A program made the translations under genes and the position numbers. Shown piece by piece: positions 29,053 to 39,666 of a DNA stretch of 64,000 bases. Source of the DNA: Vibrio variabilis (GTDB taxonomy: Bacteria > Pseudomonadota > Gammaproteobacteria > Enterobacterales > Vibrionaceae); the NCBI RefSeq assembly GCF_003263785.1, contig NZ_JYJK01000068.1, positions 1-64,000 of the forward strand, in the 5' to 3' direction. The notes beneath the pieces were generated by a model. It saw only the letters and a list, made by a program, of their open reading frames with translations. It had not been told where the DNA came from and did no database searches. Numbering within the stretch: position 1 is the stretch's first letter; each line of letters begins with the position of its first letter.

Positions 29053-29116
29053 TACCCATTGTCATACGCCCTAATCATAACTATTAACGAATCACGGCGG
29101 ATAGGCGGAAAGTTGT

Positions 29117-29659
29117 ATGCGTAGTTTAATTTATATCGAAAGACTGTTTAACAAGATAGCCGATGCGCTCGGGTGGTTATCCAGTATTCTTTTTCTTCTT
29201 CTGTTAGCAAACGTGGTTTATGACGTTGTCATGCGCTACGTCTTTAATGATGTGTCGATTGCCTTCCAAGAAATGGAGTGGCACCTGTTTTCAGCGGTGT
29301 TCTTATTAGGTGTGCCTTATGCCATTAAAGCAGGCGGCCACGTTCGTGTGGACGTGTTCTATGAGCGTTTATCTATGAAGGCGCAGGCGATTATCGACTT
29401 ACTCGGCACCTTTATCTTTTTGTTCCCATTTTGCCTATTGGTCGCTTGGTACGGCATCGACTTTGCGAAAGAAAGTTTTGAGCTTGGTGAAACCTCCGGT
29501 GACCCAGGTGGCTTACCTTACCGCTGGGTCATCAAAGCGATGATCCCATTGTCCTTCGCATTTATGGCGGTTGCTGGCTGCGGATTGGTGCTTCACTCAT
29601 TGAACAAGTTGTTTAATCCGCATTTGATGTACGCAAAGTCTTCCGACGCTAAAGAATAA
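29117..29659 (+). CDS. dctQ: TRAP transporter small permease DctQ
   Basis: 180-residue membrane protein with four hydrophobic segments (about 17-37, 50-72, 92-115, 135-158) and the DctQ pattern NVVYDVVMRYVFND and GGHVRVDVFYERLS. It pairs with DctM to form the sodium-driven permease. dctM begins 10 nt downstream. Confidence 0.88.
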   Translation: MRSLIYIERLFNKIADALGWLSSILFLLLLANVVYDVVMRYVFNDVSIAFQEMEWHLFSAVFLLGVPYAIKAGGHVRVDVFYERLSMKAQAIIDLLGTFIFLFPFCLLVAWYGIDFAKESFELGETSGDPGGLPYRWVIKAMIPLSFAFMAVAGCGLVLHSLNKLFNPHLMYAKSSDAKE

Positions 29660-29669
29660 GGACGCTCTC

Positions 29670-30953
29670 ATGATCGGTATTGTGATGTTTTTTGTAGCCT
29701 TATTCGCGCTACTTCTTGGTTTCCCTGTCGCCTTTACCTTTGGTGGCATTGCATTAATTTTTGGTGTTTGGGCAGAAGGCATGGAGATGTTTGCCTTTAT
29801 GCCATATCGAATCCAATCCATCATGGAGAACACGGTACTTATGGCGGTGCCTCTGTTTGTCTTCATGGGTTTGGTGCTTCAAAAGACGCGCTTAGCAGAG
29901 CAGCTTCTTGAGTCCATGGGGCGCTTGTTTGGCGGCGTGCGTGGCGGTATCGCTATCTCTACCGTACTGGTGGGCGCATTGCTGGCCGCATCAACGGGTG
30001 TAGTTGGTGCTTCTGTTGTCGCAATGGGGCTTATCTCCTTGCCTGTCATGCTTAAGTACAATTACGACAAAGGGCTTGCCTGCGGCACGATTTGCGCGTC
30101 GGGTACCCTTGGGCAAATTATTCCGCCTTCTATCGTACTTATCTTGCTGGGTGATGTGTTGGGTGTGCCGGTTGGCGATCTATTCCAAGCGGCGCTGTGG
30201 CCTGGGTTTGTTCTGGTTGGTGCTTATGTCATTTACATTCTTATTTTTGCCAAGCTTAATCCAGAGAGTGCGCAGCCAATCCCCCGAGATGAATCTATAT
30301 CACGTTCAGACGAGGTGAAAACAGCACTCAAAGCTATCATTCCTCCTTTGGCGTTGATCGTGGTGGTATTGGGCTCTATCTTCGCGGGCATTGCGACGCC
30401 TACTGAGTCTGCTGCTCTCGGCGGTGCTGGTGCGATTGTGCTGTCGCTGCTTTATCGTCAGTTTAGCTGGAGCATGCTTTACGATGCGTCTAAAGAGACC
30501 GTCAAAGTGACGGCGATGGTGTTCGCTATCTTGCTTGGTGCGACCGCATTCTCTATGGCATTTACCTATACTGGCGGCGATATGCTGGTGGAAGAGTGGA
30601 TGTTAGAACTACCAGGTGAGAAGTGGGGCTTCTTGATTATCACTATGCTGGTTATCTTGATCCTTGGTTTCTTCATCGACTTCGTTGAAATTTGTTTCAT
30701 CATCGTACCTATGATTGCGCCAGTCGCTGAGCTTCTTGGCATCAACATGACTTGGTTTGCAATCTTGATTGCGATGAACCTACAAACTTCATTCTTGACG
30801 CCGCCATTTGGGTTTAGCTTGTTTTATCTCAAAGGGGTAGCGCCAAATGGAGTGACAACACGTGATATTTATCGAGGCGTGATGCCATTCATCGCGATAC
30901 AGATAGCGGTGCTGGCCTCCATTCTGATGTTCCCAGAATTCTATGGAATGTGA
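29670..30953 (+). CDS. dctM: TRAP transporter large permease DctM
   Basis: 427 residues, about twelve membrane segments. Family features are GFPVAFTFGGIALIFG near the N-terminus, the long segment GVVGASVVAMGLISLPVMLK, CASGTLGQIIPPSIVLI, and ATPTESAALGGAGA. Translocation channel of the DctPQM secondary transporter. Ends upstream of a strong hairpin. Confidence 0.92.
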   Translation: MIGIVMFFVALFALLLGFPVAFTFGGIALIFGVWAEGMEMFAFMPYRIQSIMENTVLMAVPLFVFMGLVLQKTRLAEQLLESMGRLFGGVRGGIAISTVLVGALLAASTGVVGASVVAMGLISLPVMLKYNYDKGLACGTICASGTLGQIIPPSIVLILLGDVLGVPVGDLFQAALWPGFVLVGAYVIYILIFAKLNPESAQPIPRDESISRSDEVKTALKAIIPPLALIVVVLGSIFAGIATPTESAALGGAGAIVLSLLYRQFSWSMLYDASKETVKVTAMVFAILLGATAFSMAFTYTGGDMLVEEWMLELPGEKWGFLIITMLVILILGFFIDFVEICFIIVPMIAPVAELLGINMTWFAILIAMNLQTSFLTPPFGFSLFYLKGVAPNGVTTRDIYRGVMPFIAIQIAVLASILMFPEFYGM

Positions 30954-31014
30954 TCGCCTTGGCGTAAGCTCTGCTTAGCGTTTCATTTCATCTCAACTCG
31001 TTGGTATGGTTAAT

Positions 31015-31037
31015 AAAGCTGCACTTAGTGCAGCTTT
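31015..31037 (+). terminator. hairpin after dctM
   Basis: Perfect 10-bp stem AAAGCTGCAC (31015-31024) with GTGCAGCTTT (31028-31037), loop TTA. The T-run is short, so termination may be partial, allowing some read-through into the kinase gene. Confidence 0.6.
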
Positions 31038-31075
31038 ACTCGTAAGTGCAAAGGCGAATTTAGGAAAGGATTTCT

Positions 31076-32424
31076 ATGCCGTTAAAAGCCAAACTGATTC
31101 TTCTGACGTTGATCCCGTTGGTCATTGTAACCGCGAGCGTCAGTTGGATTACTCTCTACCAAGCTAAAGCACTGGGCGAAAAGGAAATAAGCATCTTTCG
31201 CGAGAGCTTGATCCGCACCAAAGAAGCCGCGTTGAAAGACAGTGTTGAGCTCGCTTTTGATGCTATCGAGCAGGCGTATCTCGATCCTACTTTGTCGGAG
31301 CGAGAAGCTAAGGTTGAAGTGAAAGCGATTTTGAACCGTCTTCGCTATGGAACAGACGGTTATTTCTTTGCTTACGATAAGGTTGGCACCAATTTAGTCC
31401 ACCCCATCATTCCCGAGTTAGTCGGACGAAACCTACTCAAGCTCCAAGACCAAGATGGCGATTACCTGATAGAAGCACTGCTGTTTCAAGCGCAAGCGGG
31501 GGCGGTTTTCATCAGTACCTGTGGCAAAAACCCTCAACCGGGGAAACGGTCACCAAGTTGAGTTACGCTGCGTGGCTTGATAAGTGGGAGTGGATGATTG
31601 GCACCGGTTTATACATTGAAGATGTGGCGCAAGAAGTGGCGGTACTGCGCGCGGCTATCGACAATAATATCGAAACCACCATGTTTTCTATTGTCACTAT
31701 TTTTGCCGTGACAGTTGCAGTGATCATTGTATTAACGCTGGCGATCAATTGGCACGAACATAAGCTTGCTGATAAGAACCTTAAAGAGTTGGCGCATAAA
31801 ACGGTGATGTTTCAAGAAGATGAGCGCAAGCATCTAGCAAGGGAGCTTCACGATGGTGTAAATCAGTTGCTGGTGTCGAGTAAGTGTCATTTGGAGTTGA
31901 TGGACACGGGCAGTGTGGATGACCGTTCTATGGATCATCTCAAACAATCTCAATCCTCGCTGTCAGAAGCGATTATGGAAGTAAGACGCATATCTCATCA
32001 TCTAAGGCCAAGTGCGTTGGATGATATTGGACTTGAGGCCGCTATTACCACTTTGCTGCAAGACTTTAAAAATTACTCGATGGCGGAAACAAACTTGGTA
32101 CTTGACGCCAATACACCCAAACTGAAATCTGAAGTAGCGACTACACTGTATCGAGTAGTGCAGGAGTCGTTAAATAATATTGAAAAGCATGCCAGTGCGA
32201 CCGAAGTGACGGTGTTTCTCAAGCAGTTTGGTGAAGTACTGCAACTTATTGTGTCTGACAATGGCGTCGGCTTTGATGTTGGTAGCGCGATGAATAGCCG
32301 CGGAATAGGTCTGCGTAATATGCGCGAGCGAGTCGAGTTTATCGGTGGTGAGTTCGAGCTGATTAGCGAGTATGGCAAAGGCACGGAAATAACCGTGTTG
32401 TTGACGGTAGAAGGAGCGGTGTGA
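31076..32424 (+). pseudogene. Cache-domain NarX-type sensor histidine kinase, frame broken
   Basis: Sensor kinase beside the TRAP transporter. It has an N-terminal membrane segment (LILLTLIPLVIVTASVSWIT), a periplasmic single-Cache domain (RYGTDGYFFAYDKVGTNLVH, WMIGTGLYIEDV), a second membrane segment (about 200-220), then a HisKA_3 domain with phospho-acceptor His in LARELHDGVNQLL and a HATPase with GIGLRNMRERV. The run of five G at 31498-31502 needs one more G to join the frames (GGFHQYLWQKPSTGETVTKL), giving 449 residues. The Cache domain probably binds the same small carboxylate as DctP (inference). Confidence 0.8.
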
Positions 32425-33059
32425 TGGACGACCGAATTAGTGTAGTGATTGTCGATGATCATCAAGTAGTGCTTGAAGGATTTATGGCGCGTTTAGAGCG
32501 CGAACCCGATATTGACGTGGTGGCAACAGCCAGCAATGGTGTGGAAGCGGTTGAAGTCATCAAACAATCGATGCCAGATGTTGTATTAATGGACGTCAGC
32601 ATGCCAATAATGAATGGCATTGAAGCGACGGAAGTACTCAAGGCCGAGTTGCCGAATGTTCGCGTGTTAATGCTGACCATGCATGACAATCGTGAGTACA
32701 TCATGAAGGTGATGCAGGCTGGGGCAGTTGGTTACATGCTTAAAGAAATTTCTGCCGAGAAAATGGTTCAAGCCATTAAAACGGTTCATCAAGGATCGAC
32801 CTATTTTTGCGAATCGGTAACCCAAACCTTATTCTCTCAAGACATTACTCCAACGGCGGTAAAGTCCAATCCGCTGAGTCGCCGTGAAGAATCGGTTTTG
32901 ACTTTGGTAGCGCAGGGTTGCAGTAGCAAGAAGATCGCTCAACTGCTGAATATTTCTTATCGAACGGTGGAGACGCATCGCCAGAATATTAAGCATAAGC
33001 TGGATTTGCATTCTACGGCGGAGTTGGCGAAGTATGCGTTGGAGAATGGGTTGTCATAA
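32424..33059 (+). CDS. NarL/FixJ-family response regulator
   Basis: 211 residues: receiver domain with phospho-acceptor Asp in DVVLMDVSMPIMNG and a LuxR-type helix-turn-helix (PLSRREESVLTLVAQGCSSK, LLNISYRTVETHRQNIKHK). The start codon overlaps the kinase stop (TGATG), so the two are co-translated. It most likely controls dctPQM; the TACGTA pair before dctP is a candidate site. Confidence 0.88.
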   Translation: MDDRISVVIVDDHQVVLEGFMARLEREPDIDVVATASNGVEAVEVIKQSMPDVVLMDVSMPIMNGIEATEVLKAELPNVRVLMLTMHDNREYIMKVMQAGAVGYMLKEISAEKMVQAIKTVHQGSTYFCESVTQTLFSQDITPTAVKSNPLSRREESVLTLVAQGCSSKKIAQLLNISYRTVETHRQNIKHKLDLHSTAELAKYALENGLS

Positions 33060-33187
33060 TGCGGTGAAGTTGCGACAACCACTCACCCCAATGTGATCTC
33101 ACATAATTTTTATCAAATTTCCCACGCATCAATAGCAAAGTTCTGTTATAAAGTGCCCGCAATATCAGTGAACGTTTGGAATGAGTT

Positions 33188-33664
33188 TTGGAAAAACACG
33201 AAGAAGTCTTAGTAGCGATGCGTCAGATCATTCGAGCTATCGATCTACATTCGAAGAAGCTTAAGAAAGAGTGTGGTTTGACTGGCCCGCAATTGATCCT
33301 CATGAATACCATTCGAGATATGGGAGATGTGACGATTCGTGAGTTGTCCAACTCCACTAATATTAGTCAAGCAACCGCGACGACGATTATTGATCGTCTA
33401 GAAGCGCAAGAATACGTAACGCGTGTCCGCAGTCAGCAAGACAAACGAAAAGTCCACGCAGTACTAACCGAAAAAGGGCAAGAAGTTCTAAAAAATTCAC
33501 CTCCGCCACTGCAAGACAACTTCGTTAATAAGTTTCAAGCATTGGAGAGTTGGGAGCAGACACTGCTTTTGTCGTCTATTCAACGTATCTCATTAATGAT
33601 GAACGCTGATGATCTCGATGCGGCTCCTGTACTTCAATTGGACAGTAGTATTTCTAAAAACTAA
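33188..33664 (+). CDS. cosR: MarR-family compatible-solute regulator CosR
   Basis: 158-residue MarR-type regulator with a TTG start. The winged helix is clear (TGPQLILMNTIRDMGDVTIR, STNISQATATTIIDRLEAQE, VRSQQDKRKVHAVLTEKG). The N-terminus MEKHEEVLVAMRQIIRAIDL matches V. cholerae CosR as I remember it, and the downstream gene is the same (opuD). CosR represses compatible-solute uptake and synthesis at low salt. The TTG is favoured because ATG codons nearby are out of frame. Confidence 0.85.
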   Translation: MEKHEEVLVAMRQIIRAIDLHSKKLKKECGLTGPQLILMNTIRDMGDVTIRELSNSTNISQATATTIIDRLEAQEYVTRVRSQQDKRKVHAVLTEKGQEVLKNSPPPLQDNFVNKFQALESWEQTLLLSSIQRISLMMNADDLDAAPVLQLDSSISKN

Positions 33665-33673
33665 CCATTTGGG

Positions 33674-33715
33674 CTGGGCTAGCAGGCACTCTGTGTCCTA
33701 TTCCGCCCAGTTTTT
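33674..33715 (+). terminator. probable terminator after cosR
   Basis: CTGGGC (33674-33679) pairs with GCCCAG (33705-33710), followed by TTTTT. The 25-nt loop contains a further partial pairing (AGGCAC with GTGTCCT). Confidence 0.6.
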
Positions 33716-33981
33716 ATTCTTGCTTGTGCGCAAAAATGTACTTTCATCATTCTCGTCTCCTCAAGGGCACTCATTCGAGTACTAACCTTTTTTTCTATTC
33801 CTGTTTGCTCAAATTTCAAGCATAAAAATCACGCATCGTGAAATTACCCTTATAATTTGTTAGTATACGTCGCCGAAAAGTAGATTAATGCGTGTTCTCA
33901 GCGATGTTGTATGCCAATGTCGCCGTTATATAGAACATTAAATGCTTTGAGTTGAAAGCAATTTAGTCATAGAGAGGATTC
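33716..33981 (+). other. leader region of opuD
   Basis: AT-rich region between the cosR terminator and opuD, expected to hold the opuD promoter and the CosR operator. I cannot assign either with confidence. The ATG of opuD is preceded by AGAGAGGATTC. Confidence 0.4.
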
Positions 33982-35552
33982 ATGACAAAGGGTATTGATA
34001 AGTACAGTATTGACAGTACTGATTACACCATAGGACAGGACAACGTCCAAAAGTGGGGGTTTGATGTTCATAACCCTGTATTCGGGATCAGTGCAGGTTT
34101 TATTGCGCTTCTCCTAGTAATGACAGTGATTGTTGATGCCGAGACGGCAAAGAGCGCACTTGATGGAATTAAGTGGAGCATCATCAACAAATTTGACTGG
34201 CTATTCATGTGGTCTGGCAATATTTTCGTCATTTTCTGTTTGGTGTTGATTGTGACGCCTTTCGGAAAAATCCGCCTCGGCGGTACCGATGCTGTCGCTG
34301 ATTATTCATTCATGTCCTGGCTTGCGATGCTGTTTGCCGCCGGTATGGGCATTGGCTGATGTTTTGGAGTGTAGCTGAGCCAGTCGCTTACTTCACCGGA
34401 TGGTACGAAACTCCGCTTGGCGTAGAAGCGAATACCGAGCAAGCAAAAGAGCTTGCGATGGGGGCGGTGATGTTCCACTGGGGTCTACACCCTTGGGCGA
34501 TTTACGGCGTGGTAGCACTTTCACTGGCGTTTTTTGCGTACAACAAAGGGTTGCCTCTTTCAATGCGCTCCATCTTCTATCCAATTCTAGGCGATAGAGC
34601 TTGGGGTTGGGCAGGGCACGTCGTTGATATCCTTGCGGTACTTGCGACACTCTTCGGCCTTGCAACGTCACTGGGTTTGGGTGCACAGCAAGCGGCGAGT
34701 GGTATTCAGCACGTATTCGGTGTTGAAGCGGGCATGACGCTACAAGTGATCGTTATTGCGGTTGTGACACTGCTGGCGGTTGTATCGGTGCTGCGTGGTA
34801 TTGATGGTGGTGTAAAAGTCATCAGTAACATCAACATGATCGTGGCGTTCTTGCTGCTGATTTTGGTGGCGATCATTGGTTACGCGGTAACCTTCGCAGC
34901 GATTCCAGACACCTTGTTTGCTTACCTAAAGAACATCATTCCATTAAGTAACCCACACGGTCGTGAAGACGAAGCTTGGATGCACGGCTGGACTGTATTC
35001 TACTGGGCTTGGTGGATTTCATGGTCACCATTTGTCGGTATGTTTATCGCACGTGTATCCAAGGGTCGTACCGTTCGTGAGTTTATTACCGCAGTACTGA
35101 TTGTCCCAACGACTGTGACTGTGATCTGGATGTCTGTGTTCGGTGGTTTGGCCATTGATCAAGTCGTGAACCAAGTAGGTACGCTTGGTGCTAACGGTCT
35201 ACGTGATGTACCGCTGGCGATGTTCGAAATGTTCGATGCACTGCCAATGGGTACGCTACTTTCGATCATTGCTGTCGTTCTGGTACTGGTATTCTTTATT
35301 ACCTCGTCAGACTCTGGCTCTTTGGTTATCGATAGCATTACGGCTGGTGGTAAAGTCGATGCGCCAGTTATTCAGCGTGTATTCTGGGCATTCATGGAAG
35401 GTGCTATTGCGGTTGCGCTTCTTTGGATTGGTGGCACAGAAGCGATTGCTGCTCTGCAAGCCGGTGCTATTTCATCAGCACTACCATTCACCGTTATCTT
35501 GCTCATGATGTGTGTGAGCTTGCTAATGGGTATGAAGACAGAGCGTTATTAA
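33982..35552 (+). pseudogene. opuD: BCCT-family glycine betaine transporter OpuD, frame broken
   Basis: Betaine/choline/carnitine transporter of 523 residues after repair. It has about twelve membrane segments, the N-terminal FAAGMGIGLMFWSVAEPVAY glycine stretch, and the central Trp-rich segment WTVFYWAWWISWSPFVGMFI that forms the betaine-binding aromatic box in this family. It uses Na+ or H+ to import glycine betaine and similar osmolytes. One C is missing at 34356 (GGCTGATG should be GGCCTGATG). It lies behind cosR, its likely repressor. Confidence 0.87.
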
Positions 35553-35570
35553 AGAGACTACTATCAATAA

Positions 35571-35598
35571 AAGGGCAGCTTATTAGCTGCCCTTTTTT
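35571..35598 (+). terminator. terminator after opuD
   Basis: Perfect stem AAGGGCAGCT (35571-35580) with AGCTGCCCTT (35585-35594), loop TATT, followed by TTTT. Confidence 0.88.
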
Positions 35599-35767
35599 AT
35601 GCTGTGATTCTTACAAATGTCAGAATGTTGACGTTGGCTATTTATTAAAGGTCAATATATTGCCTCTCGATTTTGTCTTGAAATATGTATATTATTCGAC
35701 CGCCATTCACGAATTCATAATTAGAGTGAATGGCCAGTAAATCCTATAAATAACAGAATAATAACTT

Positions 35768-37651
35768 ATGAACCTATCATTAAGACAAAAGCTCATTGCC
35801 GCTACGTTGAGCGCAGTGATTATTATGGCTTTGGCTTTGACCATCCTTTCTGCCAATCAACTCTCTTCTCAAACCAATGCCGCAATTACTGCGCGTGCAA
35901 ATAATGTATCGCATGCCGCTGTTGAAGGTATCAAAAACTGGATTGATATTCGTAAAGACATCGCCAGCGCGTTCAATGGCTTCGCTGACCAAGAGGATAA
36001 AGTGCCTTACTTGCAGCAAGCGCGTATCGCTGGTGGATTCGATGACATTTTCTTCGGTACGCCTGAAGGTGAGATGTATCGCTCTCATCCTGAGCGCAAT
36101 CGAGCCGATTACGATCCAAGAACACGTCCTTGGTATCAGGATGCAAAAGCCGCAAACAAACAGATCATTACAGAAGCGTATCAAGATGCGATTACCAATG
36201 CGCTACTGGTAACCATTGCTGAACCTGTGCGAATCCGAGGAAAAATGGCCGGTATTGTCGGCGCTGATGTTTTGATTGATCAGCTAGTGAATGATGTGAT
36301 CAGCCTAAACGTCGGTAACAATGCCAGTGCTATGCTGATTGATCTTACTAACGGCACGTTTCTCGCTCACCCTAAGAAGTCACTGTTGCTGAAACCGGTC
36401 ACGGCGCTAGGCCAAAACTTTACAACTCGTACTATTGAGCAAAAAGTCGCGGATCGTTCGATCTTGGAGCTAACTCTGGGTGGTTCTGAGAAGCTGATGC
36501 TGTTCTCACAAGTGCCGGGTACTAATTGGGTATTTGCGATTGAAATGGACAAGGCTACAGAGCTTGCTGGACATAAGACGGCATTGACACAACTTGTTAT
36601 CACTTCAGTGATTATTTTGGTGTTGGTCGCGCTTATTGCTTCATGGCTAATGAGTTTCTTGGTCAACGATCTGGCTCGCGTATCGAAAGCGCTCAAGGAA
36701 ATTGCGTCTGGTGAAGGTGACCTAACTCAGCGATTGGAGCCAAGAAGCAAAGATGAAGTGGGGCAGTTAGCGCGTAACTTCAATACGTTCGTCAGCTATA
36801 TGCATGAAACTATCATGCACTTAAAAGATGTCTCTATCGCACTGTCTGAACAAGCTAAAGACACGGCAACGCATGCGCGAGTGAGAAGTCAGCGTATTCA
36901 AACTCAGCAAGATGAAATTAACATGGTAGCGACCGCAATCAATGAGATGGCCGCCGCGACACAAGAGATTGCGAACAACGCAGACATGACCGCGTCGAAC
37001 TCGTCTGAGGCGGTAGGGGCTAGCACTCATGGTGCAGGTCAGGTATCGCAAACTCAACACTCTATTCAAAATTTGGCTGCGGAAGTCGATGTCGCTACAT
37101 CGGTTATCCAAGAGCTTGAAGTTCACGGTAACAGCATCAATACCATTCTTTCGACGATTCAGGATATTGCTGAGCAAACTAACTTGTTGGCACTCAATGC
37201 TGCGATTGAGGCTGCTCGTGCAGGAGAGCAAGGCCGCGGCTTCGCGGTTGTGGCAGATGAAGTTCGTGTGCTGAGTCAGCGCACTCATGCTTCTACCCAA
37301 GAGATCCAAAGCACGATTGAAACTTTACAAGGCACAACGGCGAAGGCGGTTGGCATTATGGGTGACAGCAAAGCGTTGGCTGAAACCAGTGTTGATGATG
37401 CCAATAGCGCAGCAGCGAGTTTGACGCAGATCCACGCCGCAGTTGAGCAAATCAGTGATATGGCCGCGCAAATTGCTACGGCTGCTGAAGAGCAAGCTTC
37501 GGTTACGTCTGAAATTACCCGCAATACGCAAGGTATTCGCGACGTCTCTGATGAACTGGCTGAAGAAGCGCAAGAAGCGGCTCAGCAAGCGGTTGAACTG
37601 TCTGATTTGTCACAAAAGCTAGAGAGTGAAATTGGTCGATTCAAGATCTAA
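35768..37651 (+). CDS. methyl-accepting chemotaxis protein with dCache sensor
   Basis: 627-residue chemoreceptor: N-terminal membrane segment ([20 protein letters not shown]), double-Cache periplasmic sensor, second membrane segment (about 278-300), HAMP, and a methyl-accepting signalling domain with the hairpin tip [20 protein letters not shown]. The sensor carries YDPRTRPWY, followed later by EAY and GAD. This matches the Y-x4-R-x-W-Y pattern known from amino-acid-sensing dCache_1 domains, so an amino-acid ligand is plausible. Monocistronic; an AT-rich leader precedes it. Confidence 0.9.
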   Translation: MNLSLRQKLIAATLSAVIIMALALTILSANQLSSQTNAAITARANNVSHAAVEGIKNWIDIRKDIASAFNGFADQEDKVPYLQQARIAGGFDDIFFGTPEGEMYRSHPERNRADYDPRTRPWYQDAKAANKQIITEAYQDAITNALLVTIAEPVRIRGKMAGIVGADVLIDQLVNDVISLNVGNNASAMLIDLTNGTFLAHPKKSLLLKPVTALGQNFTTRTIEQKVADRSILELTLGGSEKLMLFSQVPGTNWVFAIEMDKATELAGHKTALTQLVITSVIILVLVALIASWLMSFLVNDLARVSKALKEIASGEGDLTQRLEPRSKDEVGQLARNFNTFVSYMHETIMHLKDVSIALSEQAKDTATHARVRSQRIQTQQDEINMVATAINEMAAATQEIANNADMTASNSSEAVGASTHGAGQVSQTQHSIQNLAAEVDVATSVIQELEVHGNSINTILSTIQDIAEQTNLLALNAAIEAARAGEQGRGFAVVADEVRVLSQRTHASTQEIQSTIETLQGTTAKAVGIMGDSKALAETSVDDANSAAASLTQIHAAVEQISDMAAQIATAAEEQASVTSEITRNTQGIRDVSDELAEEAQEAAQQAVELSDLSQKLESEIGRFKI

Positions 37652-37775
37652 TCGATAGTAAAGCTAACCAAAACTTATAGAAAATCACGCCTGTGTCAGT
37701 TGCTTACTGGCACAGGCCGTTTGTTAGGAGTATCCTGAACTCTGGTGGATATGGATTGTAAAGGAGATACCAATC

Positions 37776-38380
37776 ATGGCGAATCGCTGCCCTGGCTAGA
37801 TGAAACCAAGCAAGATTATGTGGAATACCACGATCAAGAGTGGGGCGTACCCGTCCTTGATGATAAAACCTTGTTTGAATTTCTGGTGTTAGAGTCTGCA
37901 CAGGCAGGGCTAAGTTGGTACACCATCCTCAAAAGGCGCGAAGGGTATCGCATTGCCTTTGCTGACTTTGATGTAGAGAAGGTCGCAGCTATGACCAAAG
38001 AGGATGAACTTCGCCTGCAACAAGATACGAGCATTATTCGCAACAAGCTGAAAATTAGCTCTACCATTACCAATGCTCAGCATTTCATCGCAATTCAAAA
38101 AGAGTTTGGCAGCTTTCGCAATTATCTTTGGTCGTTTACCGGCAACAAGGTATTGGTTAGTCGCTATACAATGCTGGAAGATTATCCTGCAACCTCAAAA
38201 GTCTCCGATGCGCTCAGTAAAGATCTTAAAAAGCGTGGCTTTAAGTTTGTCGGCTCAACCATTGTCTATGCATACTTACAGGCCGCGGGATTGATAAACG
38301 ATCACAGCCTTGATTGCTACCGACGTCAAGAAGTCATCGATAGCTACCAAGCATTAGGCTTGGAATATGAGTTAGTTTGA
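37776..38380 (+). pseudogene. tag: DNA-3-methyladenine glycosylase I, frame broken
   Basis: Base-excision repair enzyme removing 3-methyladenine. The family pattern is clear: YHDQEWGVPVLDDKTLFEFL, LESAQAGLSW (Glu and Trp of the adenine pocket), DALSKDLKKRGFKFVGSTIV, NDHSLDCYR (His and Cys of the zinc snap). The likely start is the ATG at 37776, nine bases after AAGGAG, giving MANRC-PW with the N-terminal zinc Cys. One C is missing in the CCC run at 37790-37792, at codon 6-7. Repaired length is 201 residues. Confidence 0.82.
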
Positions 38381-38404
38381 TTTTTCAGTAGGTAATGGAA
38401 AGTT

Positions 38405-39084
38405 ATGGAAAAGTTTGATTCGATTTATGCGAGAGCAGCAGAGCGTAAAGGGGGAGAGCAAGGGCTTGAGTCTATAGTTTCTAAGCCTCTTACGCGAGAT
38501 GAAGTTGCCGCCATTCCGGAGGATCGTTGGCTGTCTGCTTTTTCTATGAAGGTGTTCCAAAGTGGCATCTCATGGAAAGTTGTGAGAAACAAATGGCCGA
38601 ACTTTGAAGAGCACTTTTTCCAATTTCGTGTTGACCCCTTGCTCATGCTTTCTGAAGAACAGTGGGAGCAAAAAGCGCAAGACCCTAAAATTATTCGTCA
38701 TATGACCAAGGTGATGTCCATTCCTGCCAATGCGGCGATGATTCAGCGAGCACGCTTTGAATACGATTCTTTCGCCCAAATGGTGGCAGATTGGCCGAAG
38801 GAGTCGATAACGGATTTATGGGCACATCTGAAAAAACACGGCGCTCGTCTGGGGGCAATACCGGACCTTATGCGTTACGTCAATTGGGCGTAGATACCTT
38901 CATTTTGTCCAATGATGTGGAAGGGTATCTTCGTAATACCAACATCATTGATTCTGGAAGAGGTACTAAACGTGCTTTGACTGCTGCAAACAAAGCCTTC
39001 ATGGAATGGCACCAGCAATCCGGTCGTTCGCTCTCTGAGATAAGCCAAATTATCGCTTATGGGTTTGGAGACAATCGCGTTTAG
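38405..39084 (+). pseudogene. Tag-family glycosylase paralogue, frame broken
   Basis: Second Tag-like protein, 226 residues after one G is restored in the run at 38851-38855 (ARLGGNTGPYALRQLGVDTF). It keeps the helical scaffold and the SGISW motif, but the Glu of LESAQAGLSW in the neighbouring Tag is replaced (MKVFQSGISW). Neither the N-terminal Cys nor the His/Cys zinc pair is visible. It may therefore act on another lesion or be non-catalytic. It lies 24 nt after tag in the same orientation, so the two are probably co-transcribed. Confidence 0.72.
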
Positions 39085-39100
39085 TCAGTTTGAAGCAAAT

Positions 39101-39130
39101 AAAAAGGGCAAACCCTGTTTGCCCTTTTTT
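39101..39130. terminator. bidirectional terminator
   Basis: A 13-bp perfect stem, AAAAAGGGCAAAC (39101-39113) with GTTTGCCCTTTTT (39117-39129), loop CCT, between convergent genes. A- and T-runs serve both directions. Confidence 0.9.
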
Positions 39131-39151
39131 CAGCTGAAACTAATTAGTCCG

Positions 39152-39666
39152 CTACGACTCAAGAATCACACGAGTATCTTCACTTAACGCTTCAAGTTCA
39201 CTCGCCACATCCTCTATTTGCATGGCAGGTGGGATCTTCAATGCCATGTTGGCAGTAAATAGCTAGAGCCGATACCGCCGCCGCCAGCGAGAAACACGCG
39301 GTGACAATCCATATCTAAAATACGAATATTTTGTCCATCTAAGAACTGAGTGATTTCATTGACGATACCTGCTCTGTCATTGGCGTCGAGTCTTAGCTGG
39401 AAAACCGTCTCCTGCTCATGACGATGCGGATCCGTATCTGAAATCTGGACGAGCAAACCTTGTTGATTGTTGAAGGCGTCTTTGACAACTTGCGCATTGT
39501 CGCTTGGAAGCTCGACTTTAATGACAGCGGCAACGTTGTCTTCAATAAAGTTCACTTTACTCACCAGCCATTTTCCCCCGTTTTCGTGGGTCACTGATGC
39601 GAGGTTTTTAATGGTGGCTGGGGTCGCTTGGCCAACAAAGTTGACGATAAAGGTACTACTGCTCAT
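39152..39666 (-). pseudogene. GcvR-like ACT-domain protein, frame broken
   Basis: Two tandem ACT domains (about residues 5-75 and 90-165), as in the glycine-cleavage repressor GcvR. Sequence signs are FIVNFVGQATPATIKNLASV and VFQLRLDANDRAGIVNEITQ, FLDGQNIRILDMDCHRV. An A is missing at 39257-39259 (T on the coding strand). Repair gives SSYFTANMALKIPPAMQIED and a stop at 39152, total 171 residues. GcvR acts by binding GcvA; a GcvR paralogue with another partner is equally possible. Confidence 0.7.
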
